Position numbers and translations under genes: made by a program
The notes under the pieces: model-generated
What the model was told of the DNA's origin: nothing
The model's database searches: none
The model's input: the letters and a program-made list of their open reading frames with translations, nothing else
Shown here: positions 10,820 to 19,929 of the stretch, in pieces
Position numbering within the stretch: the first letter of the stretch is position 1
Layout: each line of letters starts with the position of its first letter
Assembly (NCBI RefSeq): GCF_029868325.1
Contig: NZ_JARWNW010000165.1
Coordinates: 1-61,131, forward strand
Reading direction: 5' to 3'
Length of the DNA: 61,131 bases
Source of the DNA: Nocardia carnea
GTDB taxonomy: Bacteria; Actinomycetota; Actinomycetes; Mycobacteriales; Mycobacteriaceae

Positions 10820-11239
10820 CTAATCGGCCAAGGTGGCCGGACGGCGGCGCAGTAGGTCGACCACGAGCTCGGTGAGCTTCAGCGGGTCGATCGGATGGGA
10901 GGCGACGGCCTCGGCGCGCGACCAGTTCGCCAGCCACGCGTCGTCCGCGCGGCCGGTGAGCACGATCAGCGGCGGGCATTCGGCGAGCTCGTCCTTGAGC
11001 TGTTTGGCCAGGCCCAGCCCGCCGACCGGGGCGGATTCACCGTCCAGAACAGCCAGATCGGCCGCGCCGGCATCCATTCGTTCCAATACCACCGGGGCGG
11101 TGGCGACCTCGAGGTATTCGAGCGGGGGTAGGTCCGGATGCGGGCGGCGCCCGAGCGCCACCATCACCTGACTCCGGGTGTCGGCGTCGTTGCTGTAGAC
11201 CAGGACCCGCAGTACGGCGGGAGGATTCGCATCGGCCAC
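10820..11239 (-). CDS. Degenerate response-regulator receiver protein (Rv3143-like)
   Basis: A 139-residue single receiver domain with no output domain, in the same orientation directly upstream of nuoA. M. tuberculosis Rv3143 has the same size and similar placement and has been linked to complex I. The fold is visible: strand 1 VLRVLVYSND, the presumed acceptor region LAVLDGESAP, strand 4 LIVLTGRADD. The acidic pocket is reduced to a single Asp (SND) and the invariant Lys near the end is replaced (ASHPIDP), so normal phospho-switching is doubtful. GTG start at 11237-11239 was chosen because it begins just before the conserved fold; the frame stays open further upstream. It may act as a protein-protein adaptor. 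Confidence 0.8.
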   Translation of the reverse strand: MADANPPAVLRVLVYSNDADTRSQVMVALGRRPHPDLPPLEYLEVATAPVVLERMDAGAADLAVLDGESAPVGGLGLAKQLKDELAECPPLIVLTGRADDAWLANWSRAEAVASHPIDPLKLTELVVDLLRRRPATLAD

Positions 11240-11323
11240 GTTCGCATGGTACGTCCGCGACCGCGCGGTTGGGGGCAGCTTGGCCGAGATGGTCCGCGCG
11301 CGGCGCTGGTCTAAGCTGCCGGC

Positions 11324-11728
11324 GTGACGGACGAATTGGTCGGTGAGCTCATCGATACGGTGGCCTGGGTGCTGACCGTGGACGGGCGGATCCTGTGCGC
11401 CCGCCCGGCGGGTAAGGAGATCTTCTACATACCGGGCGGAAAACGCGAAGCGGGTGAATCCGATGAACAGACCCTGGTGCGCGAGATCGCCGAAGAGCTC
11501 ACCGTCGCGCTGGTCGCCGGAACCGTCGAACCGGTGGGCGTCTACGAGGCAGTCGACGGTACGGCCCGGGTACGGATGAGCTGCTACCGCGCCGACTACC
11601 GGGGACAGCTGACCGCGAGCAGCGAAATCGCCGAAATCGCCTGGTTCGGCTACGCCGACCGACCGCACGTACCCCCGGTGGATCAGCTGCTCTTCGACGA
11701 ACTGCACGCGGCGGGCGCCCTGCGCTGA
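11324..11728 (+). CDS. Nudix hydrolase
   Basis: 134-residue Nudix-fold pyrophosphohydrolase. The Nudix box is present at about residues 38-60: GGKREAGESDEQTL then VREIAEELTV, fitting G-x5-E-x7-R-E-x2-E-E, with the metal-binding glutamates intact. Substrate cannot be read from sequence; the short form resembles MutT-like and ADP-ribose pyrophosphatase relatives. Starts with GTG, divergent from the receiver gene with an 84-base gap, and converges on cvnD. Confidence 0.85.
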   Translation: MTDELVGELIDTVAWVLTVDGRILCARPAGKEIFYIPGGKREAGESDEQTLVREIAEELTVALVAGTVEPVGVYEAVDGTARVRMSCYRADYRGQLTASSEIAEIAWFGYADRPHVPPVDQLLFDELHAAGALR

Positions 11729-11806
11729 GTATCGGCTGTGCCTGTTGTGCCGGAGCGCGGGCCCGGCGTGGTTACGCTGCGCTACCGCCTCCGGACCCGA
11801 TGCGCT

Positions 11807-11835
11807 CCGGCGGAGCCGGCGAGCGGCTCCGCCGG
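11807..11835. terminator. Bidirectional stem-loop between convergent genes
   Basis: CCGGCGGAGCCG and CGGCTCCGCCGG form a perfect 12-bp stem with a 5-base loop (GCGAG), lying between the converging Nudix gene and cvnD. There is no T-run, as is common for actinobacterial terminators. Its position supports a shared terminator. Confidence 0.6.
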
Positions 11836-11839
11836 CGGA

Positions 11840-12460
11840 TCACCCGGGGTTGGCGGTCAGATCGGGCCGGGTGGCCCGATCGATCAGATACTCGATCAAG
11901 CTGAGCAGCACATTCTTCGCCGAAACCCGATCACGGGCGTCGCAGAGCATCACCGGCATCGAGCCGTCGAGATCGAGGGCGTCGCGGACCTCGTCCACGG
12001 TGTAGCGGGGTGCCCCGTCGAAACAGTTGACCGCCACGAGGAACGGTAGCCCGCGGCGTTCGAAGTAGTCGATGGCGGCGAAGGAGTTCCCGAGCCGGCG
12101 CGTATCGGCCAGGACCACCGCACCCAGCGCGCCCCGCGCCAATTCGTCCCACAGGAACCAGAAACGGTCCTGGCCGGGCGTGCCGAACAGGTACAGCACC
12201 AGATCCTTGTCGATGGTGATCCGGCCGAAGTCCAGCGCCACCGTCGTGGTGGTCTTGGATTCGACACCCGACAGATCATCGATCCCGGTACTGAGTTCGG
12301 TGATCATCTCCTCGGTCCGCAGCGGCGGGATCTCACTGATCGAGGCCACCATGGTGGTTTTTCCGACGCCGAAGCCGCCGGCGATGAGGACCTTGACCGA
12401 CGCGGCCAGGGCCGGCGCCGCGGGGTCGATCCGGGCAGGGTCAAATTTTTCGGATTCCAT
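11840..12460 (-). CDS. Conservon small GTP-binding protein (CvnD)
   Basis: 206-residue Ras-like GTPase, the last gene of a four-gene conservon. It has a P-loop GGFGVGKTT, switch-region threonines (KTTTTVALDFG) and the G3-like motif LFGTPGQDRFWF. In Streptomyces, CvnABCD proteins form a membrane-associated complex likened to eukaryotic GPCR/G-protein systems; CvnD is the GTPase. The start overlaps the end of cvnC by 20 bases. Confidence 0.9.
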   Translation of the reverse strand: MESEKFDPARIDPAAPALAASVKVLIAGGFGVGKTTMVASISEIPPLRTEEMITELSTGIDDLSGVESKTTTTVALDFGRITIDKDLVLYLFGTPGQDRFWFLWDELARGALGAVVLADTRRLGNSFAAIDYFERRGLPFLVAVNCFDGAPRYTVDEVRDALDLDGSMPVMLCDARDRVSAKNVLLSLIEYLIDRATRPDLTANPG

Positions 12461-12815
12461 CCAGTACCGCTCGCAATATGTTGAAGTCGCCGGGTCCGGA
12501 CTCCATCTGCACCGGAGTCCGGAAGATCAGATGGCTGTCACCGATCAGATCTCCGACGAGAATCTTGGTCACCGCCAGCGGCAGTTTCAAGGCGGCTGCC
12601 ACCTCCGCCACTGTCTGTGGTTCCGTGCACAACTGCACGATATCGAGATATTCGGGTTCGGTACGACGTAGTGGCGGGGCTCCGCGAGCTCTGACCACGA
12701 TGGTGAGCATATCCAGATCGTGTCCGGCACCGACGGTCCGGCCCCGGGTGATCGCATACGGCCGCACCAGCGGTCCGGCATCGTCGTCGAACCAGGAATC
12801 CCGTGTACCGGTCAT
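12441..12815 (-). CDS. Conservon DUF742 protein (CvnC)
   Basis: 124-residue DUF742 protein with the family's LVRPYAITRGRT near the N-terminus and a winged-helix-like C-terminal half (TVAEVAAALKLPLAVTKILV). Third gene of the conservon, 16 bases after cvnB. Its partners are the roadblock protein and the GTPase; it is thought to act as an adaptor. Confidence 0.9.
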   Translation of the reverse strand: MTGTRDSWFDDDAGPLVRPYAITRGRTVGAGHDLDMLTIVVRARGAPPLRRTEPEYLDIVQLCTEPQTVAEVAAALKLPLAVTKILVGDLIGDSHLIFRTPVQMESGPGDFNILRAVLDGIRKI

Positions 12816-12831
12816 CGCCGTATCGCTGTTC

Positions 12832-13251
12832 TCACGGTTGCTGTGGTCGGTCCCCGGTTCCGCTGCGGGAACTGGTCGAGAGATGAGTACCGACGCGCTG
12901 TACGGTCAGATTCATCTCGTAGGCCACCATGCCGAGATTGGCGTCGGCGGCGGCCTGGACCGCGATACAGGCGTTATCGCCGGCTGAGGTCACGAACAGT
13001 ACGGCCCGATCGAGTTCGATCACCGCCTGCCGGACGTTACCGCCCTCGAAACGTGCGCCCGCGCTACGGGCCAGGCCGTGCAGGGTCGACGACATCGCCG
13101 CGAAATGCTCGGCCTCGGTGCGGTCCATTTTCGAGGAGTGGCCGAGCAGCATTCCGTCGGTGGACAGTACGACCGCCAGCCGGACCCCCGCGAGTCGCTC
13201 GACGAGATCGTCGAGCAGCCAGTTCAGGTCACCTTGAGTGGAAGTTGACAC
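12832..13251 (-). CDS. Conservon roadblock/LC7-domain protein (CvnB)
   Basis: 139-residue roadblock/LC7 fold, related to MglB-type GTPase-activating proteins. The family pattern is clear: LNWLLDDLVERLAGVRLAVV, then LSTDGMLLGHSS, and FVTSAGDNACIAVQAAADAN. GTG start at 13249-13251 follows directly on the cvnA stop (TAAGTG). Likely modulates nucleotide turnover of the CvnD GTPase. Confidence 0.9.
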   Translation of the reverse strand: MSTSTQGDLNWLLDDLVERLAGVRLAVVLSTDGMLLGHSSKMDRTEAEHFAAMSSTLHGLARSAGARFEGGNVRQAVIELDRAVLFVTSAGDNACIAVQAAADANLGMVAYEMNLTVQRVGTHLSTSSRSGTGDRPQQP

Positions 13252-15603
13252 TTAGCCTTCCTGTTCATCCGGGGATGCGCCGTCCGGCGCCGGGTTCGCG
13301 GCGCCGGAATCCGTGGCGGGCAGGGGCCTGCGGCCCTGCCGGGTACCGTTCTCGATCGCCGCCATCAGATCTCGGGCTTGTTCGGCCGAGCGCGGCCGCG
13401 CCGTTGCGGCCTGCTGGGCGCCCGAATCTTCCGGTCGCGGTGCGACTTTAGCCTGCCTGGTGCGGCGTGGTAAAGCCGGACGACCGTCGGGCAGTACCTC
13501 CGGTTCGGCGGTGGTCGCGCCGGTCTCCGCCGCCGCGGCCTCCGCCGGCGCCGGATCGGGGCGAGCGGCGGGCCGCGGGCGGTCCTCGACGAGGGTGGCC
13601 GCCGGGGCTTCGGCGCGTTCCTCGGGTGCCGGGGGCGGGACCGGGGCAGCCGGCCGCGTCAGTCCCGTCAGCGGCGCGGTTTCCTCCGCGGGGTCGGTGA
13701 GCAGTGCGGACGGGATGATCACGACCGCACGCACACCGCCGTACTCCGATTCCCACAGTCGTACCGAGATACCGTGCCGGTGGGCCAGCTGCGCGACCAC
13801 GAAGATCCCCAGCCGCGAATCCCGCTGCAGTGAGGCGACCTCGAAATCGGGCGGGCTCTCCAGGATCTCGTTGAGCCGGTCGCGGCTGTCGGCGGGGATC
13901 CCCATACCCTGATCGGTGATCTCGACGGCCACCCCCTTGCCGATGACCGATCCGGTCACCTGGACTCGCGACTGTGGCGGCGAGAACGAGGTCGCGTTGT
14001 CGACGAGTTCGGCGAGCAGATGGATGAGGTCGCCGACCGCGCTACCCGCCACCCGCAATTCGGGCAGCCGGGCCAGGCGTACCCGCGGATAGTCCTGGGT
14101 TTCGCCGACGGCGCTGCGCACCAGATCGACCAGCGGTACGGGGGTGCGCCACTGGCGGCCCGGTTTCCCGCCGCCGAGCACGATGAGGTTCTCCGCGTTA
14201 CGGCGTTCGCGGGTGGCGAGATGGTCGAGTTTGAACAAGACGTCCAGCATCGCCGGATCTTCTTCACGCCGTTCGGCCTCGTCGAGGATCTCGAGCTGTT
14301 TGTGCACCACGATCTGGCTGCGGTGCGCGATATTCAGGAAGATCGATTTGACGCCTTCGCGGTTGCGGGCCTCGGTGACGGCGGCCGTGACGGCCACCGC
14401 GTGCGCGTGCTCGAATGCGGTGGCCACCGCACCGAGTTCGTCGTGACCGAAATCGAGTTTCGCGGCGGCCGCGGCATCATCGACGTCCTCCCCGGCGCGG
14501 AGCCGGTCGAGCATATCCGGCAGTCGTTCGTCGGCCAGGGCCAGCGTATGATCGCGCAACCGCACCAGGCGGTGGATGAACCGGTTGGCCAGCACCAGGG
14601 AGATACCGAACGCCGCCGCGGAGATCACCAGGACGGCGAGCCCGATCAGCAGGGATTGCGTCGTGGTGCGGGCCGCGGCATCCAGCGAGGCCTGCTGCAT
14701 GACCAGGTTCTGCTCGTCCCAGAGTTCGAGCATCTCGTGATCGAGATGATCGGCCGCGCCCTGCCAGGCGGCGAACTGGGCGGGCGGCAGACCCGAGGAG
14801 TCGTCGTCGGCGCTCGGGAGGCTACGGGCGATGAGGGTGTTCTCGGTGCGGGTCAGCAGCTGCCACTGCGGGCTGCTGAGTAGATTGTTCAGCCGTTCAC
14901 CGAGCTCCGGGGCGAGCTCACGGGCCAGCAGCGCGGTTTCGGTGTGGTAGAAGCCGGTCTGCTGGATGTACTCCTCGGGCAGGGCCACCGGCTTGCCGGA
15001 TCGCAATGCCGCTCCGGCCAGTGCATGACTGCGGGAGGTGGCCTCCAGCATGTGCATGATTCGGGTGGCGAGGGTGAGCTGGGTGGCCGAATGTGCGTCG
15101 GGCGCGAAGGACTGCGAGATCTGCGCGCCGACCGCGAGTGCGTCGAGCAGGCGCGCGTAGAAAGTGTAGGCGTCCCCCGGAGAGACCGCGCGGCTGTCGA
15201 CGGCGCCCCGGATATTGCCCAGTTGCTGGATGAGCGTGGCGAACGAGCCGACATCGTCGGTGATCTGATCGGGTTGCAGGTTGCGCAGCTCCTGGGAAGC
15301 GTCGAGGAGGCCGCGCAGCGCCTGCTCGCTGTCGGGGCGTACGGCGGCCAGCGCATCGGCCGCGGCGGAATCACCGGTGAGGAAGGCAAGCGTGAGCCGG
15401 CGTTCGTTCTGAACGATCTCGTACACCGTGCGGGTGGGGCCGGAGGCCGCCCGCATCGCCTCGGTCACCTGGCGGTCGTGCTGGCCCTGGTCGATCAGAT
15501 AGCCGGTCGCGCCCACACCGACCACCAACAGGGTCAAACTCGGGATGAGCGCGATCGCCAGGATCCGGGCGCGGACACCGAGCCTCGCTCTGAACATCGC
15601 CAC
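13252..15603 (-). CDS. Conservon sensor-kinase-like membrane protein (CvnA)
   Basis: About 783 residues. A cytoplasmic start is followed by a membrane helix (ILAIALIPSLTLLVVGVGAT), an extracellular domain of the nitrate/nitrite-sensor (NIT) type, a second helix (SLLIGLAVLVISAAAFGISL), a HAMP-like region, a dimerisation helix and an ATPase domain with ELVDNATSFSPP and DQGMGIP. The C-terminal 200 residues are Pro/Ala-rich and disordered. The usual phospho-accepting His context is not obvious. Start GTG at 15601-15603 has GAAAGG 7 bases upstream; ATG at 15595-15597 is the alternative. Open frame further upstream lacks a Shine-Dalgarno. First gene of cvnABCD. Confidence 0.85.
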   Translation of the reverse strand: MAMFRARLGVRARILAIALIPSLTLLVVGVGATGYLIDQGQHDRQVTEAMRAASGPTRTVYEIVQNERRLTLAFLTGDSAAADALAAVRPDSEQALRGLLDASQELRNLQPDQITDDVGSFATLIQQLGNIRGAVDSRAVSPGDAYTFYARLLDALAVGAQISQSFAPDAHSATQLTLATRIMHMLEATSRSHALAGAALRSGKPVALPEEYIQQTGFYHTETALLARELAPELGERLNNLLSSPQWQLLTRTENTLIARSLPSADDDSSGLPPAQFAAWQGAADHLDHEMLELWDEQNLVMQQASLDAAARTTTQSLLIGLAVLVISAAAFGISLVLANRFIHRLVRLRDHTLALADERLPDMLDRLRAGEDVDDAAAAAKLDFGHDELGAVATAFEHAHAVAVTAAVTEARNREGVKSIFLNIAHRSQIVVHKQLEILDEAERREEDPAMLDVLFKLDHLATRERRNAENLIVLGGGKPGRQWRTPVPLVDLVRSAVGETQDYPRVRLARLPELRVAGSAVGDLIHLLAELVDNATSFSPPQSRVQVTGSVIGKGVAVEITDQGMGIPADSRDRLNEILESPPDFEVASLQRDSRLGIFVVAQLAHRHGISVRLWESEYGGVRAVVIIPSALLTDPAEETAPLTGLTRPAAPVPPPAPEERAEAPAATLVEDRPRPAARPDPAPAEAAAAETGATTAEPEVLPDGRPALPRRTRQAKVAPRPEDSGAQQAATARPRSAEQARDLMAAIENGTRQGRRPLPATDSGAANPAPDGASPDEQEG

Positions 15604-15787
15604 AAAGTAACCTTTCGACCCGCTTCCGGCACATCGGATCCCATTGAACAGGACTCCCTTCGACCTCGCGACCGGCAGCGGTGTAGGCCGCGTGAACGTG
15701 CCCGGGATCGAGTGTGGCAGCGACTGCCGAGGACCGTCCGCGCGGGCGTGATCATCGCCCATCCGGAAGAGGCGAGGATCGGGCGAT

Positions 15788-16180
15788 TCAGCCCCGGTTA
15801 CGTTTGCGGGACTCGAAGGCGGCGGCCTCGGCGGCGCTGAGCCGGCGGGCGCGCAGCAGGAAAACCGCGGTATCCGCGGTGGCTTCGGCACCGTCCGGCG
15901 GCGGCCCGGTATCGGCGGGGACGTCCACGGTCAGGTGGTCGCGTTCGAAATACTTGTACGCCTGCTCGCTCATCCACAGTTCGGTATGCCAGGCCAACCG
16001 GCCGAAGAGGGTATCGCCCTCGGCCGCCCGGAAATCGCGGATGGGCAACCAGGTCGGCGCCGGTTCGCCCGTATCGTGATGGGGCAGGTAGAGCAGGATG
16101 GGGCCGTGCTGTTCGATCAATTCGCGTAACGCGTTGCGGGCCCTGTCGGTTACCGCCACCCGGTCGCTGCGATACGCCAT
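15788..16180 (-). CDS. DUF779-like protein lacking the usual cysteines
   Basis: 130 residues resembling DUF779 proteins, small companions usually found next to aldehyde dehydrogenases. The family shape is retained: LIEQHGPILLYLP, the ...FRAAEGDTLFG turn and YFERDHLTVDV. The cysteine-rich loop (typically GGCCDGS) is replaced by HHDTGEP, so any metal or redox function tied to the cysteines is lost. No aldehyde dehydrogenase is nearby. ATG at 16178-16180 is preceded by GGAG at 6 bases; a longer in-frame extension has no ribosome site. Confidence 0.65.
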   Translation of the reverse strand: MAYRSDRVAVTDRARNALRELIEQHGPILLYLPHHDTGEPAPTWLPIRDFRAAEGDTLFGRLAWHTELWMSEQAYKYFERDHLTVDVPADTGPPPDGAEATADTAVFLLRARRLSAAEAAAFESRKRNRG

Positions 16181-16482
16181 CAGGAACTCCGTGCCACACC
16201 GCGGCACCGCGGCGCTACCGATCCGATCCGATGAAACATTGCGCGCTCCTTGCACCTAGTCTCCGGCGCCGGCACCGGCCGGGCGCACCGATTCCGGCTC
16301 GCCGCAGCCCGGTATCCGGATCGCTACTTCGCCAGCACTTTTGCGAACACATTCTTGCGTATCCCGTTTTCCGGGGCGAGGGGGCGTGGGTGGTCCGGCG
16401 AAAAGGCTTGTGGTATAGGGCAAATGGTTGCGCGCGAGGGGCCCGTCGCCCGATCCTCCGGCACCGGCGGCGCGGTAGCCGG
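16181..16482. other. Gene-free gap of about 300 bases
   Basis: Between the DUF779-like gene and the lipoprotein gene, both on the minus strand. I see no convincing coding sequence, strong promoter or terminator. It presumably holds the promoter of the DUF779-like gene. Confidence 0.4.
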
Positions 16483-16791
16483 CTACTTCCGGATGAAGAT
16501 GCCGGCCAGATCGGCCCGCTCGATGGGGGTATCGGCATTGGCCTGGACGGTGCACAGGCCGTCGACGGCGGCCATGGACAGGTCCACATTCGTACCGGTC
16601 GGCGCCTGACCGTGCTGTTCCTCGAGGAACTTGGTGATGGTGACGCGTTTGGTTTCCTGGTCCTGCGCGATGTACTCGCGGCAGGGTGTGTCGCCGCCCT
16701 TGTTCAGCGCCTGCTCGATCTCGGTGCACCCGGACAAAGCGAGCGCGGTGGCCGCGATCAACAGACCGAACCGGGCTTTCGTGGCGTTCAT
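16483..16791 (-). CDS. Small HdeA-like lipoprotein
   Basis: 102 residues. The N-terminus is a lipoprotein signal (GLLIAATALALSGC), giving a lipidated Cys after cleavage. The mature part has two further cysteines about 46 residues apart in a short helical domain (PCREYIAQDQ ... LCTVQANADTP), reminiscent of HdeA/HdeB-type acid-stress chaperones, with a predicted disulfide. Start ATG at 16789-16791 has GGAGG 7 bases upstream. Function is inferred only from fold resemblance. Confidence 0.7.
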   Translation of the reverse strand: MNATKARFGLLIAATALALSGCTEIEQALNKGGDTPCREYIAQDQETKRVTITKFLEEQHGQAPTGTNVDLSMAAVDGLCTVQANADTPIERADLAGIFIRK

Positions 16792-16913
16792 CGGCAATCC
16801 TCCTGGTGGCTCGGACCGGCGCCGCGCCTGCCCGGGACGTATACCCACCCTATGTCCGTCGACTCGCCGGTGCGGAGGGGGCGCGGTGAACCCGCGCGGG
16901 GTATGCAGAGGGT

Positions 16914-17795
16914 ATGAGCTCACCGAGGGAATTCCGCTTCGGCGTCAACATGGTCGTGCCGGATTCGCGCGACGATTGGGTACGCAAATGCCGCCGGGCC
17001 GAGGAACTGGGGTACGACGTGATCGGCGTAGCCGATCATCTGGGCATGGCGCCGCCGTTTCCGGCGCTGGTGCTGGCGGCCGAGAACACCGAACGGGTAC
17101 ACCTGAACACGTTCGTGCTGAATGCGCCCTTCTACAACCCGGCGTTACTGGCCCGCGATATCGCCGGGACCGATCGGTTCGTCGAAGGACGGCTGGAACT
17201 GGGGCTGGGTGCGGGGTACGTGCGCGACGAATTCGAAACCGCCGGTATCCCGTTCGGTACCGGTGCGACCCGGGTGGCGTATCTCGAGCAGACCGTGCGG
17301 ACGTTGCGCGACCTGTTCGCGGATCCCGGCTATGAACCTCAGCCGATGCGGCCGGGCGGCCCGCCGTTGCTGATCGGCGGCTGGGGTGATCGGATGCTCA
17401 CGCTCGCCGCCCGCTACGCATCGGTTGTCGCATTGACCGGGGCTGCGACCACGGGCGCGGGCCCGCTGCGGCCGGCCGGCCCGGCGGAAATCGATGAACG
17501 CGTCCGGTTCGTCCGCGCGGCGCTGGGGGAGCGTGCCGCGGAGGTGGAGTTGAACATCCTGGTCCAGTCGGTGGTGCCCGCCGCCGGGCGCGACGAATTC
17601 CTCGACAGGTTCGGCTCGGCAGTCGAGCCCGAGGTGCTGGCCGCGGTGGACGAGTTGCCCACGGTGCTGCTGGGCGGTCCCCGCGAGATCGCCGATCGGC
17701 TGCGGGTCAACCGGGACCGGTTCGGCTTCGGCTATATCACCGTGCTCGAACCCGACCTGGAGACCTTCGCCCCGGTCATCGCCGAATTCCGGTGA
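16914..17795 (+). CDS. LLM-class F420-dependent oxidoreductase
   Basis: 293-residue luciferase-like TIM-barrel oxidoreductase. Family features are the N-terminal FRFGVNMVVPDSRDDWV, the strand GYDVIGVADHLG, the motif GRLELGLGAGYVRDEF, and PLLIGGWGDRML near the cofactor-binding end. It resembles the mycobacterial/nocardial TIGR03621-type subfamily thought to use F420. Substrate unknown. Single gene, divergent from the lipoprotein gene. Confidence 0.85.
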   Translation: MSSPREFRFGVNMVVPDSRDDWVRKCRRAEELGYDVIGVADHLGMAPPFPALVLAAENTERVHLNTFVLNAPFYNPALLARDIAGTDRFVEGRLELGLGAGYVRDEFETAGIPFGTGATRVAYLEQTVRTLRDLFADPGYEPQPMRPGGPPLLIGGWGDRMLTLAARYASVVALTGAATTGAGPLRPAGPAEIDERVRFVRAALGERAAEVELNILVQSVVPAAGRDEFLDRFGSAVEPEVLAAVDELPTVLLGGPREIADRLRVNRDRFGFGYITVLEPDLETFAPVIAEFR

Positions 17796-18022
17796 TCGGA
17801 GCAGGCGCGTTGCGGTGCCGGTGGCGGTCCTTTATGAGCAGGAGGGAAAATTGAGGTAAATATCACGTTGGTCGAGGTCGTGGCGGGGGAAACTGCGGAG
17901 TTCTCGACCTGAGGTACGGGGCTTGCCGGTGCCACCACTGATATCGGCTACTCTCGGTTACAGGTAAAAGGTGCGTCTGTCATGATCGACGGCGAACCCG
18001 GCACGAACAGACGAGGAACGCA

Positions 18023-19564
18023 ATGACGCGGCATGTCGACGTACTGATCATCGGAGCCGGTCTGTCCGGTATCGATGTGGCCTGTCATCTGGAGAAGGAG
18101 AACACCGGGCGCAGCTACGCGATCCTGGAACGGCGGACCGCCATCGGCGGAACCTGGGACCTGTTCCGGTACCCGGGGATCCGATCCGACTCCGATATGT
18201 ACTCCTTCGGCTACGGTTTCCGGCCCTGGCGCGGCACCAAGATGCTCGCCGACGGCGCCGCTATCCGCCGCTATCTCGAGGAGACCGCCGACGAGTACGG
18301 GGTCACCCCGCATATCCACTTCGGCCGGAAGGTGATCTCCGCGAGCTGGTCCAGTGCGGACAACCAGTGGACCGTCCGGGTCGTCGAGGAAGCAACCGGC
18401 GCCGAGGAACTGTGGACCGCCGGCTTCCTGGTCGGCTGTACCGGCTACTACGACTACGACCAGGGCTACCGGCCGTCGTTCCCCGGCGAAGAAAACTTCA
18501 GCGGGCAGATCGTCCACCCCCAGCACTGGCCCGAAGATCTCGACTACCGGGGCAAAAAAGTCGTGGTGATCGGCAGCGGGGCCACCGCCATCACGCTGGT
18601 GCCGTCGATGGTCGCCGACGCCGGCCATGTGACGATGCTGCAGCGTTCGCCCACCTATATCGCCTCGATCCCGGCCGACGATCCGGTCGCGATCGGCCTC
18701 ACGAAAGTCAAATCCCCGGCCGCCCTCACCTATCAGGTCGGTCGCGCACGTAATATCGCCGTCCAGCAGGCCAGCTATCAGCTCTCGCGCAAACAACCGG
18801 CCCTGGCCCGGAAAATGTTCCTGAACTGGGTCCGGATGGCGGTCGGACCGGGTATCGATATGCGGCATTTCAGCCCGGATTACGCGCCCTGGGACCAGCG
18901 GCTGTGCGTGGTACCCGACGGCGACCTGTTCAAGGCCCTGCGCCGCGGACAGGCGTCCATCGTCACCGACACCATCGACACCTTCACCGAGAACGGGATC
19001 CGCCTCTCCTCGGGCACCGAGATCGACGCCGATATCGTCGTCACCGCCACCGGCCTGACCATCCAGATTCTGGGCGGCGCCACCCTGGAAGTCGACGGGG
19101 AGCCGGTGGTGACACGGGAGCGGGTCATGTACAAGGGTTCGCTGCTCGACGGTGTACCGAACGCGCTGATGGTCCTCGGCTACACCAACGCCTCGTGGAC
19201 CCTGAAGGCCGATCTCGCCGCAGAATATTTCTGCAAGGTGCTCAACCGGATGCGGGACCGCGGCTATACGCGGTTCGTGGTGAACGCGCGCGAGGGCGAC
19301 CGCTCCGACGTCTCGGTGATGGGTGGTGCGCTCAGTTCCGGCTATATCCAGCGCGGCGACGCGGTGATGCCGCGACAGGGCACCGGTGGACCGTGGAAGG
19401 TGGTCAACAGCTATTTCCGGGACCGCGCCTACCTGCGTAAGAGCCCGATCGAGGACGGCATTCTGACCTTCACCGACAGCAACGGCCGGTCGACCACCGG
19501 TTCCCGCCGCCCCGCCCGCACCGCCATGGACCGGCTCCCGCTGATCGGCTCGCGTACCGCCTGA
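18023..19564 (+). CDS. EthA-like flavin-containing (Baeyer-Villiger) monooxygenase
   Basis: 513 residues; co-linear with M. tuberculosis EthA, the FAD/NADPH monooxygenase that converts ketones to esters and activates ethionamide. Seen: FAD motif IIGAGLSGIDVACHL, the stretch GGTWDLFRYPGIRSDSDMYS, the BVMO fingerprint FSGQIVHPQHWP (F-x-G-x3-H-x3-W-P), NADPH motif VVIGSGATAITL, and LGYTNASWTLKADL. It is slightly longer than EthA at the C-terminus. No EthR-like TetR gene is adjacent. Preceded by a 227-base gap. Confidence 0.88.
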   Translation: MTRHVDVLIIGAGLSGIDVACHLEKENTGRSYAILERRTAIGGTWDLFRYPGIRSDSDMYSFGYGFRPWRGTKMLADGAAIRRYLEETADEYGVTPHIHFGRKVISASWSSADNQWTVRVVEEATGAEELWTAGFLVGCTGYYDYDQGYRPSFPGEENFSGQIVHPQHWPEDLDYRGKKVVVIGSGATAITLVPSMVADAGHVTMLQRSPTYIASIPADDPVAIGLTKVKSPAALTYQVGRARNIAVQQASYQLSRKQPALARKMFLNWVRMAVGPGIDMRHFSPDYAPWDQRLCVVPDGDLFKALRRGQASIVTDTIDTFTENGIRLSSGTEIDADIVVTATGLTIQILGGATLEVDGEPVVTRERVMYKGSLLDGVPNALMVLGYTNASWTLKADLAAEYFCKVLNRMRDRGYTRFVVNAREGDRSDVSVMGGALSSGYIQRGDAVMPRQGTGGPWKVVNSYFRDRAYLRKSPIEDGILTFTDSNGRSTTGSRRPARTAMDRLPLIGSRTA

Positions 19565-19929
19565 CGCCGAGACACCCGACCGGCGGCCAGGTCGTGACGG
19601 GCCCGGACGAGGAGTTCGGACCGGACGCCTGTGGAGTCGTCGCGAGCACAGTGAATCGGCGCGGGCGCCGAGGACGAACACACATCTCGGCGGTATCCAG
19701 CGGACCCGCCGAGATTTGGCTGATGGTGAAGAGCGACCCGGTCGCCGAGCGCGGGCCGGCCATCGCCGAAACCGGGTTCGCCATCGACCTTGCGGGGTGC
19801 GGTGATCGGGAACGATCACCGCGTCGAACTCTGCTGGTACCAGGATGGGTGCCTGTCATCCGGTGGCGTGAGGGTGGCGGCCGCCGGTGGTATCGACGAG
19901 ATTCGTGGCCGACTGGGTAGGTTGATCGT
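19565..19929. other. Gene-free gap of 365 bases
   Basis: Between the EthA-like gene and the flavoprotein gene, both on plus. One frame is open for about 108 codons (19594-19920) but resembles nothing and has no ribosome site; it is probably chance in GC-rich DNA. No clear terminator seen. Confidence 0.4.

Noticed and set aside
17948..19819. Long open frame antisense to the EthA-like monooxygenase
   Set aside because: Overlaps a clear real gene; its length is a by-product of GC codon bias.
19594..19920. 108-residue plus-strand frame between the EthA-like gene and the flavoprotein gene
   Set aside because: No Shine-Dalgarno, no family resemblance, composition like shadow frames.
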